Assembly (NCBI GenBank): GCA_019323195.1
Contig: JAHWHQ010000115.1
Location: 1 to 17,294 of the forward strand
Direction of reading: 5' to 3'
Source: Candidatus Woesearchaeota archaeon
GTDB taxonomy: Archaea; Nanobdellota; Nanobdellia; Woesearchaeales; JACPBV01
Length of the DNA stretch: 17,294 nucleotides
The notes beneath the pieces were generated by a model, which saw only the letters and a program-made list of their open reading frames with translations, was not told the DNA's origin and searched no databases. The translations under genes were made by a program, and so were the position numbers. This document shows positions 1 to 6,031 of this stretch, one piece after another. Position 1 is the stretch's first letter; every line of letters starts with the position of its first letter.

Positions 1-2
1 AA

Positions 3-107
3 ATATTTGAAAAAAGAGTTACTCCATATGGTAATGGAGCTAAAATAGATGCTCAGAAAAAATATATAGGGAGAAGGGTTTATATTATTGTACTAAAGAA
101 AGATTAG
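3..107 (+). CDS. DUF2080-like transposon-associated protein, C-terminal fragment
   Basis: An open frame enters from the left edge and stops at a TAG at 105-107. The 34 visible residues contain VTPYGNGAKI followed by KKYIGRRVYIIVLKKD. This matches from memory the C-terminal pattern of DUF2080 proteins (V-T-P-Y-G-N-x-A, then a K-x-W/Y-I-G-K/R-V-x-I-I strand), small archaeal proteins often found beside insertion-sequence transposases. The fold resembles AbrB/SpoVT-type swapped-hairpin DNA binders, but this is not shown by the fragment alone. The N-terminus and any transposase lie outside the window. It marks the left part of the window as accessory DNA, together with the AT-rich ATPase gene that follows. 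Confidence 0.6.
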   Translation: MFEKRVTPYGNGAKIDAQKKYIGRRVYIIVLKKD

Positions 108-140
108 CTAATTCTGTCCCACAGCCCTTTAAACCGAAAG

Positions 141-151
141 ATTTTTATATA
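141..151 (+). promoter_or_regulatory. TATA-type promoter upstream of the ATPase gene
   Basis: The purine-rich BRE-like cgaaag at 135-140 is directly followed by atttttatata. A start about 26 bases downstream (near 172) would give a leader of about 70 bases containing both palindromes described separately. A second TATA-like stretch, tttatattaata at 203-214, would give a nearly leaderless transcript for the ATG at 243. The sequence alone does not decide between them. Confidence 0.5.
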
Positions 152-240
152 TATTAATTACCCAATATATTAGAAGGCTAATATAAAAGGCAGTTTTAAT
201 TGTTTATATTAATAAGAAAATATATTAATTACTTAATATA
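149..240. repeat. Pair of related palindromes before the ATPase gene
   Basis: Two copies of atatattaattac begin at 149 and 220, 71 bases apart. Each copy is also the left part of an inverted repeat: atatatt (149-155) with aatatat (164-170), and tatatta (221-227) with taatata (234-240). The second palindrome ends two bases before the ATPase start codon. Paired palindromes with the same half-site in a promoter region are typical of operator sites, perhaps for autoregulation. They could also be ends of a mobile element. The region is very AT-rich, so some symmetry is expected by chance. Confidence 0.4.
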
Positions 241-242
241 AA

Positions 243-1916
243 ATGGTATTGGGCGACCCGGTTTCAGGAAAAGAATTTTTTGATAGAAATAAAGAGATGG
301 CAATCCTTTTTTCGACTTTACGGGACTTTGAATCTGGAACAAAAAGAAACATTGCTATCATAGGGCTTAGAAAAATAGGGAAAACCTCTTTAATCACGGA
401 GTTTATAAGAAGACTTAATAAAAATACACCCTCAACAATCTGTTTGAGCATTTATCTTCCTGAGCAAAACCCCCATAATTTTTTTAGAGGTTGTATGGGC
501 AGCATAATCAATGAGCTGTTCAGATTAATGAAATTTCAGCCAAAGACAGGCACTCTATCTTTAGAAAACGCCCTTAGGATAATAGAGCATGATTTCCCAA
601 GAACCGCGTTGGCAATAACAAACTTAGAGGTATTTGTCAGAAAAAGGAACCTTGAAGAAGCTTTCAGCTATTTATTTGATGTACTTGAAGTAGTAAAAAA
701 AGAAACTGGAAATAGCTTGATAGTATTTTTAGATGAATTTCAAAGATTAACTGAATATGAGAGAGATATTAAATCGCCAATAGACAAATTTAGAGAGAGA
801 ATAATGAGGCAGAAAGAAATTCTTTACATTATCTCTGGGTCTGCTGTGGGGATGTTAAATAGATTAATCTCTTCGACAAAATCCCCCCTTTATGGACATT
901 TTGAAAGAATGTATTTAAGGGGTTTTGGATTTAAGGATACGTATCATTTCATTGTCAGCAAAAAACCAATTACTTTATCCATTGGAGATGGACTAATAGG
1001 ATTCTTATATGAAATAACCAATGGAAACCCATTTTACTTAGACATTTTAGTTCACAACATGGTTAGAACTTGCGGTTTTGAGAAAAAAAAACGCGTCTCA
1101 AAAGATTTTGTCGAAGATAGTTTAATCAACCAAATTTTCTCAAAAGAAGGGAGCATCTATTCTTATTTCGATTCCCTCATAGAACAATCTTTAGAAAAAA
1201 GGGGTTCAACATATTATACTGAAATTCTAAAAAGTATCGCTTCCGGCGATAGAAGACCTTCTGAAATTTCTAAAGCCACAAATATAAATTTAACTACCCT
1301 TCCGGTTTATTTGAAAAAATTACAGGAACTTGAAATAATAAGGAAATCAGAACCAACTAAAAAGAAATCAAAAATTACTGAATATGAATTTATAGATTCT
1401 TTATTTGAATTGTGGATTAAAGAAGTTTATAGTTTAAGAGATAACCCTATTTTAAAAGATTTTGAATTGAAGGCAAAAATATTCAAAAACAATATCTCAA
1501 AAATAGTTAATGATTATAACACTGAAATCGGCAAAGGTAATGAATCCAGAATTAGAGAACTTTTCCGTGAATTTGATGGTGATGTAGTCGGGGAATTGAC
1601 TATCCCAAAATTTGATAGTGTAGAAAGAAAAGATATTCTGGGAGAAGAAATTGACGTTTTTTGCAGGTTTGCTCAAGATGTCTGGATAGCAGAAGTTTCT
1701 AAATCTAACATAGATAAATCTGAGATAGAAAATATAAAAAGGAAAATTGACAAAGTAAAAACAAAAGAAAATATAAGTCAGGTGATTGTCATCCCTACGA
1801 AAGAAATAAATCAAGAAGCGATGAATTTATGTACAAAATATAAATTTGAAATATGGACGCTTGGAATTATAAATAAATTATTGAAAAGGACAGGGATGTT
1901 CAGAATTTTAATTTAA
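243..1916 (+). CDS. Archaeal P-loop ATPase with winged helix and nuclease-like C-terminal domain
   Basis: A 557-residue protein of the archaeal ATPase/DUF234 type, a STAND-like group often found in mobile or defence settings. Walker A is GLRKIGKTS (residues 41-49), Walker B LIVFLDE (159-165), then a YIISGS sensor-like strand (195-200) and NGNP at 260-263. Residues 325-372 read as a winged helix (SEISKATNINL then a recognition-helix-like segment), and FIDSLFELWIKEVY (383-396) is the usual lead into DUF234. The C-terminus has the spacing of a PD-(D/E)XK-like core: D471, then E484 and K487 in IAEVSKS, though ordinary members write the last motif E-x-K and here it is E-V-S-K. No membrane segments. 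The ATG at 243 is the first start in an AT-rich gene (about 30% GC). The cellular substrate is unknown. Confidence 0.8.
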   Translation: MVLGDPVSGKEFFDRNKEMAILFSTLRDFESGTKRNIAIIGLRKIGKTSLITEFIRRLNKNTPSTICLSIYLPEQNPHNFFRGCMGSIINELFRLMKFQPKTGTLSLENALRIIEHDFPRTALAITNLEVFVRKRNLEEAFSYLFDVLEVVKKETGNSLIVFLDEFQRLTEYERDIKSPIDKFRERIMRQKEILYIISGSAVGMLNRLISSTKSPLYGHFERMYLRGFGFKDTYHFIVSKKPITLSIGDGLIGFLYEITNGNPFYLDILVHNMVRTCGFEKKKRVSKDFVEDSLINQIFSKEGSIYSYFDSLIEQSLEKRGSTYYTEILKSIASGDRRPSEISKATNINLTTLPVYLKKLQELEIIRKSEPTKKKSKITEYEFIDSLFELWIKEVYSLRDNPILKDFELKAKIFKNNISKIVNDYNTEIGKGNESRIRELFREFDGDVVGELTIPKFDSVERKDILGEEIDVFCRFAQDVWIAEVSKSNIDKSEIENIKRKIDKVKTKENISQVIVIPTKEINQEAMNLCTKYKFEIWTLGIINKLLKRTGMFRILI

Positions 1917-2028
1917 GAAACAACCCTATAAAATAAGAGTTCTTTTCTGGGGTTATAGCTCCAATGACCAAAAGGCCCGAAAAAAACAACCGCTAAACAG
2001 CTGAAACTATAAAACCAAAAACAAACAA

Positions 2029-2035
2029 TTATAAA
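2029..2035 (+). promoter_or_regulatory. TATA-like element for the small charged protein gene
   Basis: ttataaa sits about 29 bases before an expected start near 2058. The resulting leader would carry the ribosome binding site ggtgat (2074-2079), 4 bases before the ATG at 2084. The rest of the gap after the ATPase gene (1917-2028) shows only a weak aaccc/gggtt pairing and no convincing gene. Confidence 0.4.
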
Positions 2036-2083
2036 CCAAACCCCATTTTAGCCATATTAACCCAAAGAACAAAGGTGATAATA

Positions 2084-2347
2084 ATGTCTGCAAGCAAAGA
2101 AACAAACCAAAATCCGAACGTAAGCAGGGAAGAGCAGATTGGCTTCCACAAGGGCTCCTTATCAACCCTTGCCAAGGAAAGGGAAGAGATGATTAAAATC
2201 CTTCAGATAGTGGAGCAGTTGATGCAGATGCACATCAAAGGCCTGAAAGAGCTGGGTGTTGACCTGGAATCAGCCGCAAAAGAGGCCCAGAAAACAGCTA
2301 AAAAGGAAAAAAAGAAGGCCAAGCCGATTGAGGATATGTTAAGATAA
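2084..2347 (+). CDS. Small charged hypothetical protein
   Basis: An 87-residue soluble protein of unknown function. I chose the ATG at 2084 rather than the in-frame GTG at 2075 because that GTG is part of the ribosome binding site ggtgat, which is correctly spaced from the ATG. The centre (roughly residues 17-57) is predicted helical with a leucine/methionine heptad-like pattern (ILQIVEQLMQMHIKGLKEL), suggesting a short coiled coil. The C-terminus is lysine-rich (KKEKKKAK). There is no signal peptide or membrane segment. GC and codon use match the housekeeping genes to the right rather than the AT-rich ATPase to the left. The adenosine-kinase-like gene follows with its own promoter, so co-transcription is not required. 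Confidence 0.65.
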   Translation: MSASKETNQNPNVSREEQIGFHKGSLSTLAKEREEMIKILQIVEQLMQMHIKGLKELGVDLESAAKEAQKTAKKEKKKAKPIEDMLR

Positions 2348-2363
2348 ACTTAAAAAACCCAAA

Positions 2364-2373
2364 TTTTTTAAAG
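2364..2373 (+). promoter_or_regulatory. TATA box of the PfkB-family kinase gene
   Basis: ttttttaaag is centred about 26 bases before the ATG at 2395, with no ribosome binding site between them. This geometry predicts a leaderless transcript. Confidence 0.6.
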
Positions 2374-2394
2374 TAATATCCCTTCTCACATTCC

Positions 2395-3378
2395 ATGACC
2401 CACGACGTAGTTAGTTTAGGCAACCCCCTTATGGACATACTGATAGATGTAGAAGAGGGATTCCTTAAAGAGCTTAACCTGGTAAAGGGAAATATGCACC
2501 TTCTTGATAAGGATGATATAAAAAAGATAGAGGAAAAGCTTGACAAGGCCAGTACAGAACTAGCCCCTGGCGGCTCTGAGGCAAACACATTAAGCGCCCT
2601 TTCCATGCTTGGCCGCAAGGTTGTATACTTCGGCAAGGTTGGAAAAGACCAAACCGGAGAGGATTATCATAAAAGGCTTCTTGAAGACGGCGTGATCTCA
2701 AAGATCATCAGGGTTGACGGGATGACAGGAAGGGCGATAACCTTCATAACCCCTGACTCTGAAAGGACATTTGCCACCCATCTTGGCGTCTCAACATTGC
2801 TTGAAGACAGCGAGATAAACGAAGCAGACATAATGGAAGCTGAATTTCTTCATCTTACTGGCTATGTCCTTGAAGGAGAGAATACAAGAAAGGCCGCTAT
2901 AAAAGCCATGGAGATAGCAAAAAACAACAACGTAAAGATATGCCTTGACCTGGCTGACCCGAACACAGTAAAAAGGAACAAAGAGCTTCTCCAGTCAGTG
3001 ATAGATGAATATGCAGACATAGTTATCGCAAACGAAAATGAGGCAAAAGAATTCACAGGGGAAGAGCCTGAAAAAGCGATAGATACATTGTCAAAAATGT
3101 CAGAGATAGCCGTGATTAAGCTTGGTAAAGAAGGCTCTATCATAAAAAGCAAAGACAATTGCATAAAAATACCCAGCTTCGAGGCAAAAGCGATAGACAC
3201 CACAGGAGCAGGTGACATCTACACAGCCGGCTTCCTATACGGCCTTTTAAATGACTTAGACTTAGAGACATCAGGAAAGATAGCATCATTCATATCATCC
3301 AAGGTAGTTCAGGTAAAAGGCGCAAGATTAAACAAGATGCCTATTGAAGATATCGATAAGCTGAAAAATGTCCATTAA
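2395..3378 (+). CDS. PfkB-family kinase, adenosine-kinase-like
   Basis: A 327-residue ribokinase-superfamily kinase. Visible motifs are the substrate-side GGSEANT (59-65), TGRAITFITPDSERTF (111-126), the NENE metal/phosphate motif (213-216) and the anion-hole signature DTTGAGD (268-274), with D274 the expected catalytic base. The N-terminal half (GNPLMDI, GGSEANT, FGKVGKDQTG, SERT, LTGYVLE) resembles the adenosine kinase branch more than ribokinase or 2-keto-3-deoxygluconate kinase. Phosphorylation of adenosine to AMP is therefore the best guess. ahcY, which produces adenosine, lies 2.7 kb downstream. A nucleoside kinase of wider range or a sugar kinase cannot be excluded. The length is normal, and the yggS-type gene starts inside its last codons. 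Confidence 0.8.
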   Translation: MTHDVVSLGNPLMDILIDVEEGFLKELNLVKGNMHLLDKDDIKKIEEKLDKASTELAPGGSEANTLSALSMLGRKVVYFGKVGKDQTGEDYHKRLLEDGVISKIIRVDGMTGRAITFITPDSERTFATHLGVSTLLEDSEINEADIMEAEFLHLTGYVLEGENTRKAAIKAMEIAKNNNVKICLDLADPNTVKRNKELLQSVIDEYADIVIANENEAKEFTGEEPEKAIDTLSKMSEIAVIKLGKEGSIIKSKDNCIKIPSFEAKAIDTTGAGDIYTAGFLYGLLNDLDLETSGKIASFISSKVVQVKGARLNKMPIEDIDKLKNVH

Positions 3379-4024
3379 AAAGAACATTAGAGATATAAGA
3401 CAGGAACTGCCAAAAAACATAACCCTGATAGCAGCCTCAAAAACCCGTTCTGTAGATGAGATTAAGCAGGCAGCAGAAGCAGGAATAAGGATCATAGGTG
3501 AAAACTATGTCCAGGAGGCAGAGAAAAAATATAGTGAGCTGAAAGGAAAGGTAAAGTTCCACCTTATCGGCCATCTCCAGAAGAATAAAGCAAAAAAAGC
3601 TGTAGAGATATTCGACATGATCCAGACAGTTGATTCACTGGATATAGCCAAAGAAATAAACAAAAGATGCCAGGATATAAAAAAGATAATGCCTGTACTT
3701 ATCGAGGTAAACTCAGGAAAAGAGCCGAACAAGAACGGAGTGATGCCAGAGCATGCTGAAAACCTTATCAGAGAAATATCATCATTAAAAAATATTAATG
3801 TAAAAGGCCTTATGACAATGGCGCCTTATTTTGATGATCCTGAAAAAGACAGGCCATACTTCAGGCTTACAAAAACCCTATTCGAAAAGATAAAAGCCCT
3901 TAATATCCCCAATACCGACATAAAAATCCTTTCCATGGGCATGTCCCATTCCTACAAGACAGCCATAGAAGAAGGCGCAAACATGGTAAGGATAGGCACC
4001 AGGATATTTGGCTCCAGACAATAG
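3368..4024 (+). CDS. yggS: YggS/PLPBP-family pyridoxal-phosphate homeostasis protein
   Basis: A 218-residue single-domain PLP-binding protein with the alanine-racemase N-terminal barrel fold. The PLP lysine is K25 in IAASKTR. Other family signatures are GENYVQEA (44-51), FHLIGHLQKNK (64-74), IEVNSGKEPNKNG and the C-terminal LSMGMSHSY with RIGTRIFG, which hold the phosphate. The family buffers PLP and affects amino- and keto-acid balance; it is not an active racemase. The ATG at 3368 overlaps the kinase gene by 11 bases and no separate promoter is visible, so the two are translationally coupled. The family is usually recognised with near certainty from these motifs. Confidence 0.92.
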   Translation: MSIKKNIRDIRQELPKNITLIAASKTRSVDEIKQAAEAGIRIIGENYVQEAEKKYSELKGKVKFHLIGHLQKNKAKKAVEIFDMIQTVDSLDIAKEINKRCQDIKKIMPVLIEVNSGKEPNKNGVMPEHAENLIREISSLKNINVKGLMTMAPYFDDPEKDRPYFRLTKTLFEKIKALNIPNTDIKILSMGMSHSYKTAIEEGANMVRIGTRIFGSRQ

Positions 4025-4057
4025 GATATTTACTCAAAAGTAGTTACAGAATAAAAA

Positions 4058-4068
4058 GATTTTTAAAG
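4058..4068 (+). promoter_or_regulatory. TATA box for the 256-residue membrane protein gene
   Basis: gatttttaaag follows an A-rich BRE-like stretch. The expected start near 4090 would leave a leader of about 33 bases with no strong ribosome binding site before the ATG at 4123. Confidence 0.5.
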
Positions 4069-4122
4069 CGCTGATGAACTAGTTCTTTTGGCGAGATATA
4101 GTTATTGTAATATGAGATAAAA

Positions 4123-4893
4123 ATGGCTGGTTCACTTGATAATATAGTAAATGAAGGTAGCGGTAGTTCTGATAATCTTGAAGCTAAGGCCAATAACTCA
4201 AAAAGCCAGGGCCACAGCAGCCCAAAAGTGATAAAAGCTCTTGATGAGATAGCAAAAAAGCGCAAGCCAAGAGGCTTCTTTGGCAGTATGCTTGACTACA
4301 CAATAGCTGCAGGGGCAGTAGCTGCATCATACGCCTTAGTAGGCCCTATAGCACTTATTGCAAACGGAATAAGGTTTGTAGGGGACAGGATCGTCAACAA
4401 CAAAAGAAAAAGGGACACCCCATCAAGACAGACAAGGAATTCTGCAATAATAGCCTCACTGTTATCTATCCCCGGCCATTATGCCTTCCAGCTCATGAAC
4501 AAGTTAATCAATGTAAAAACATGGAGCGGCCTTGCAACAAGGTATGCTGTCCAGAACTTCGTATACGGCCCTGCAATGCTTCTTACGACCAATACTATTG
4601 CATACCCCCTGACATTCGGCACGACACAAGGCATGTGGGATTATGGGATAACTGATCTGGGATGGAGGAACTATAAAACCGGGCTGGCATACTTCTCCTG
4701 GCCCAACCTGGCAGCAGCCCGTTTCTTGCCCGATTACACCCACTTCCCTATCTCATTAGGTACAGGGCTGTTATGGAGGACAACAGCAGGCTCAAGATTC
4801 CTTCATGAGGCTGACCCTTACAAATACGAGCACAGGATAATAGACGGCAAGCCTGCAAACTGGGCAAATAAGGAATACAAGAAAGCAGCATAA
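4123..4893 (+). CDS. Hypothetical multi-pass membrane protein (faint Mpv17-like motif)
   Basis: A 256-residue protein I do not recognise firmly. Residues 1-50 are polar, Ser/Asn-rich and probably cytoplasmic, without a signal peptide. Hydrophobic segments lie at about 59-81, 107-124, 144-166 and 205-221, separated by basic loops (NNKRKRDTP at 92-100). The C-terminal part has YFSWPNLAAARFLP (190-203) followed by a segment with W218 and R225. This recalls the W-x-x-W-P...N-F...P...R pattern of the Mpv17/PMP22 family, but the match is loose and could be chance. Codon use matches its neighbours, and it is followed by a strong hairpin terminator, so it ends a transcription unit. Confidence 0.6.
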   Translation: MAGSLDNIVNEGSGSSDNLEAKANNSKSQGHSSPKVIKALDEIAKKRKPRGFFGSMLDYTIAAGAVAASYALVGPIALIANGIRFVGDRIVNNKRKRDTPSRQTRNSAIIASLLSIPGHYAFQLMNKLINVKTWSGLATRYAVQNFVYGPAMLLTTNTIAYPLTFGTTQGMWDYGITDLGWRNYKTGLAYFSWPNLAAARFLPDYTHFPISLGTGLLWRTTAGSRFLHEADPYKYEHRIIDGKPANWANKEYKKAA

Positions 4894-4954
4894 TATTTTG
4901 ATTTAAAATAGATCACTAGTTTCATATTCAAGGAGAATCAGCCTTGATAAAGAG

Positions 4955-4990
4955 GGCCTGGCTTTCGCCAAGCCGGGCTTTCTTTTATTC
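4955..4990 (+). terminator. Hairpin plus T-tract terminator
   Basis: cctggctt (4957-4964) pairs with aagccggg (4970-4977) over 8 pairs with one G-U. It is extended by G4956-C4978 and closes a five-base loop. The T-rich run tcttttattc follows at once. It lies 60 bases after the membrane protein gene and reads as an intrinsic-type terminator. Hairpin terminators are less common in archaea than simple T-tracts, which makes this one conspicuous. Confidence 0.75.
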
Positions 4991-5015
4991 TTTATAATTG
5001 AGAAAACCCAAAAAT

Positions 5016-5024
5016 TATTTAAAT
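5016..5024 (+). promoter_or_regulatory. TATA box of the SemiSWEET gene
   Basis: tatttaaat is centred about 26 bases before the ATG at 5047, with no ribosome binding site, so the transcript is probably leaderless. Confidence 0.6.
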
Positions 5025-5046
5025 TCACCAGATTTAATCTTCCATC

Positions 5047-5301
5047 ATGGAACCAGCAACTATCCTCGGCCTGCTTGCAGGAACATTAACAACAGTATCA
5101 TTTATTCCCCAAGTCATTAAAAGTTTTAAGATGAAGGAAACAAGGGATATATCCCTATTGATGTATATTATACTATGTATTGGTGTCCTATCTTGGCTGA
5201 TCTATGGAATACTTATTAAAGACATACCAGTAATAGCTGCAAATGGCGCTGCATTAATTCTGACAGCTATGATCTTAATATCTAAGATTAGGTATGGCTA
5301 A
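5047..5301 (+). CDS. SemiSWEET family sugar transporter
   Basis: An 84-residue protein with three membrane helices (about 6-24, 35-55 and 62-80), the size and layout of a SemiSWEET half-transporter that works as a homodimer. The PQ-loop signature is SFIPQVIKSFK (18-28) with P21-Q22, followed by ETRDISLLMY. W50 and N66 fall where the sugar-pocket tryptophan and asparagine of characterised SemiSWEETs (Trp48 and Asn64 in the Leptospira protein) would be. The family moves mono- or disaccharides down their gradient across the plasma membrane; the sugar here cannot be read from sequence. It stands alone between a terminator upstream and a foldback element downstream. Confidence 0.9.
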   Translation: MEPATILGLLAGTLTTVSFIPQVIKSFKMKETRDISLLMYIILCIGVLSWLIYGILIKDIPVIAANGAALILTAMILISKIRYG

Positions 5302-5386
5302 AATTTTATAAAAAGAGAATTTATTCTAAATGTTCTTTAGTTCATAAAGTATTTCATACCTTCTAAACGATCAAAAAATAAAAAAA

Positions 5387-5449
5387 AGAACTGGGAATAA
5401 GAAATTCTTTTAAAACATTGGGGGTGTTTTAAAATGGTATCCCAGTTCT
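5387..5449 (-). terminator. Nested perfect palindrome, probable terminator of the lrp-like gene
   Basis: The outer stem agaactggga (5387-5396) pairs perfectly with tcccagttct (5440-5449). The inner stem ttttaaaaca (5408-5417) pairs perfectly with tgttttaaaa (5425-5434) around the loop ttggggg. Read leftward, the structure begins 15 bases after the stop of the Lrp gene and is followed by an uninterrupted run of eight T (complement of the A-run before 5388), as in an intrinsic terminator. The two-storey symmetry is more than a terminator needs, so a small foldback mobile element or a stable 3' RNA is also possible. Downstream of the SemiSWEET gene it could serve as a terminator there too, but the T-run favours the minus strand. 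Confidence 0.6.
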
Positions 5450-5464
5450 ATTAAATAAGCATGA

Positions 5465-5890
5465 TCAAACCTCTTCTTTCACATTGGCAGTTGCGACCAT
5501 CGTAAGTGTCGTCTGTATCGCCTGCTCCTTCCTGAACCTTATCACAAAATCGTTAAACTCCTCAACATCCTTAAACTTCAGCTTAAGCAGCAGGTCATAC
5601 TCCCCTGTAACCCCAAAAAACTCCTTCACATGCCTGTTCTCTATGATCCTGTCAAACATCGCTGAAGGTTTTGTCTTTATCAGCATGAAGACAATAAAGC
5701 CCTCCCCCACTGCCTTATTATCCAGCTTTAATGTAAATCTCTCGATGATATTTCTCTCTTTTAGCCTAAGGATCCTCTGGTGGACCGTGCTGGGCCTCAG
5801 TTTTGTTATCCTTGCAATATCCCTTATTGATGCCCTGGAATTTTCCTTTAAAACATTAATAATGGCAAAATCCTTCTTATCAACATCCAT
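5465..5890 (-). CDS. Lrp/AsnC family transcriptional regulator
   Basis: A 141-residue regulator. An N-terminal helix-turn-helix (residues 1-55) contains LKENSRASIRDIARIT and the recognition helix segment RPSTVHQRILRLKE. A RAM ligand/oligomerisation domain follows (about 65-137) with FFGVTGEYDLLLKLKFKD and a C-terminal TTLTMVATA strand. Family members bind amino acids or other small metabolites and act as dimers or octamers. It diverges from ahcY with about 140 bases between start codons, including a 9-bp inverted repeat between the promoters, so it probably regulates itself and may regulate ahcY. The ATG at 5890 fits the TATA box about 32 bases upstream, giving a leader of only a few bases. 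Confidence 0.9.
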   Translation of the reverse strand: MDVDKKDFAIINVLKENSRASIRDIARITKLRPSTVHQRILRLKERNIIERFTLKLDNKAVGEGFIVFMLIKTKPSAMFDRIIENRHVKEFFGVTGEYDLLLKLKFKDVEEFNDFVIRFRKEQAIQTTLTMVATANVKEEV

Positions 5891-5916
5891 TATATTAAAT
5901 GGGTTGATGTCCCACT

Positions 5917-5933
5917 TATATTTAAATTTTTCG
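5917..5933 (-). promoter_or_regulatory. BRE and TATA box of the Lrp gene
   Basis: On the minus strand, cgaaaaa (BRE-like, 5927-5933) runs into tttaaatata (5917-5926). The expected start is near 5896, six bases before the ATG at 5890. Confidence 0.65.
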
Positions 5934-5935
5934 TT

Positions 5936-5970
5936 ATTTGTCCAATAAAATCAATAAAAGCTGGACAAAT
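5936..5970. promoter_or_regulatory. Candidate Lrp operator between divergent promoters
   Basis: atttgtcca (5936-5944) and tggacaaat (5962-5970) form a perfect 9-bp inverted repeat with 17 bases between. The left half abuts the BRE of the lrp-like gene, and the right half lies about 14 bases before the BRE of ahcY. The placement would let one dimer or two bound dimers block or recruit at both promoters. The spacer holds two copies of caataaaa. Binding by the adjacent Lrp protein is an inference. Confidence 0.55.
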
Positions 5971-5983
5971 TCAACAAATAAAT

Positions 5984-6000
5984 AAGAAAAGTATATAAAT
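5984..6000 (+). promoter_or_regulatory. BRE and TATA box of ahcY
   Basis: agaaaag (BRE-like) is followed by tatataaat at 5992-6000. The expected start near 6021 leaves a leader of about ten bases holding the ribosome binding site ggtgat (6022-6027). Confidence 0.65.
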
Positions 6001-6031
6001 AATCCTATAGTACCTAAACCTGGTGATACTT

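Noticed and set aside
2298..2636. Leftward 112-codon frame across the start of the PfkB kinase gene
   Set aside because: It is antisense to two supported genes, has a Ser/Phe-rich shadow composition and has no promoter or binding site.
5434..5454. Leader peptide of six codons after a gggggtg motif
   Set aside because: The ATG lies within the inner palindrome, the peptide is trivially short, and no rightward gene follows that it could control.
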